This document shows, piece after piece, positions 63,959-64,000 of a DNA stretch of 64,000 nt (its first letter is position 1; the number at the start of each line of letters is the position of its first letter). Both the position numbers and the translations under genes were made by a program. Origin of the DNA: Parachlamydia acanthamoebae (lineage in GTDB: Bacteria; Chlamydiota; Chlamydiia; Chlamydiales; Parachlamydiaceae); assembly GCF_000875975.1 (NCBI RefSeq), contig NZ_BAWW01000005.1:62001-126000 (forward strand), in the 5' to 3' direction. The notes under the pieces are model-generated. The model was not told where the DNA came from, did no database searches, and worked only from the letters and a program-made list of their open reading frames with translations.

Positions 63959-64000
63959 GTTTTTTTATTTCCAGTGATTTAATCTTAAAGCATTGAAAAT

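Overview
This window looks like chromosomal DNA of an amoeba-associated member of the phylum Chlamydiae, most probably a Parachlamydiaceae (Parachlamydia, Protochlamydia or Neochlamydia type). That placement is an inference. It rests on AT-rich DNA, a fused murC-ddl gene, the chlamydial gene orders pepF-groES-groEL and accA-ABC transporter near an HU/IHF gene, a gatCAB cluster, and proteins that look built to act on a eukaryotic host (F-box, BTB-like, Josephin-like, a C-terminal CaaX box).

Layout. 1-5.5 kb: cell-wall precursor genes (murG, then a MurC-Ddl fusion running off the left edge), an unknown membrane protein and Ogt. 5.8-7.1 kb: an intact-ended IS982-family element (20-bp inverted repeats, 6-bp target duplication TATTTA) sitting in codon 9/10 of a secreted Nudix gene; its transposase is frameshifted. 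7.1-9.5 kb: two unknown or effector-like genes, the second a Josephin-like cysteine protease. 9.7-12.9 kb: gatCAB. 13-14 kb: a kinase-like membrane protein. 14-22 kb: an L,D-transpeptidase-accA-ABC exporter operon, a large unknown gene, HU/IHF and tyrS. 22.7-29.2 kb: nif3, rpiA, a BFN nuclease gene, HPr, pepF, groES-groEL. 29.2-31.7 kb: a caspase-like secreted protein, a small secreted protein and an effector-like protein. 31.8-35.8 kb: a tRNA-Asn gene followed by decayed mobile DNA (integrase N-terminus with a stop codon, IS5 fragment), an AlbA_2/ATPase-type regulator, and two copies of a ~114-bp element ending in a covarying terminator hairpin. 35.8-44.9 kb: rlmF, PP2C, DUF892, MepB, an outer-membrane barrel, a MazG-like gene, a CaaX-box protein, an F-box protein and a frameshifted rimJ. 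45-51 kb: an unknown protein, GalE with an N-terminal signal-like segment, a secreted endonuclease/phosphatase-family protein, a His/Cys-rich metal-binding protein and Cfa. 51.1-60.2 kb: one 9.1-kb gene for a cyclic beta-glucan synthase (NdvB type). 60.4-64 kb: a BON-domain secreted protein and a BTB-like protein.

How the genes fit together. Housekeeping blocks (peptidoglycan, fatty acid and translation genes, chaperonin) alternate with accessory genes. The accessory set has one theme: interference with host ubiquitin and membrane pathways. F-box and BTB-like proteins could act as adaptors to host cullin ligases. The Josephin-like protein could remove ubiquitin. The CCVLF-ended protein could be prenylated by the host. 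A second theme is envelope modification: L,D-transpeptidase, cyclic glucan synthase, Cfa, GalE and a porin-like barrel. Functions are read from motifs only; no database search was run.
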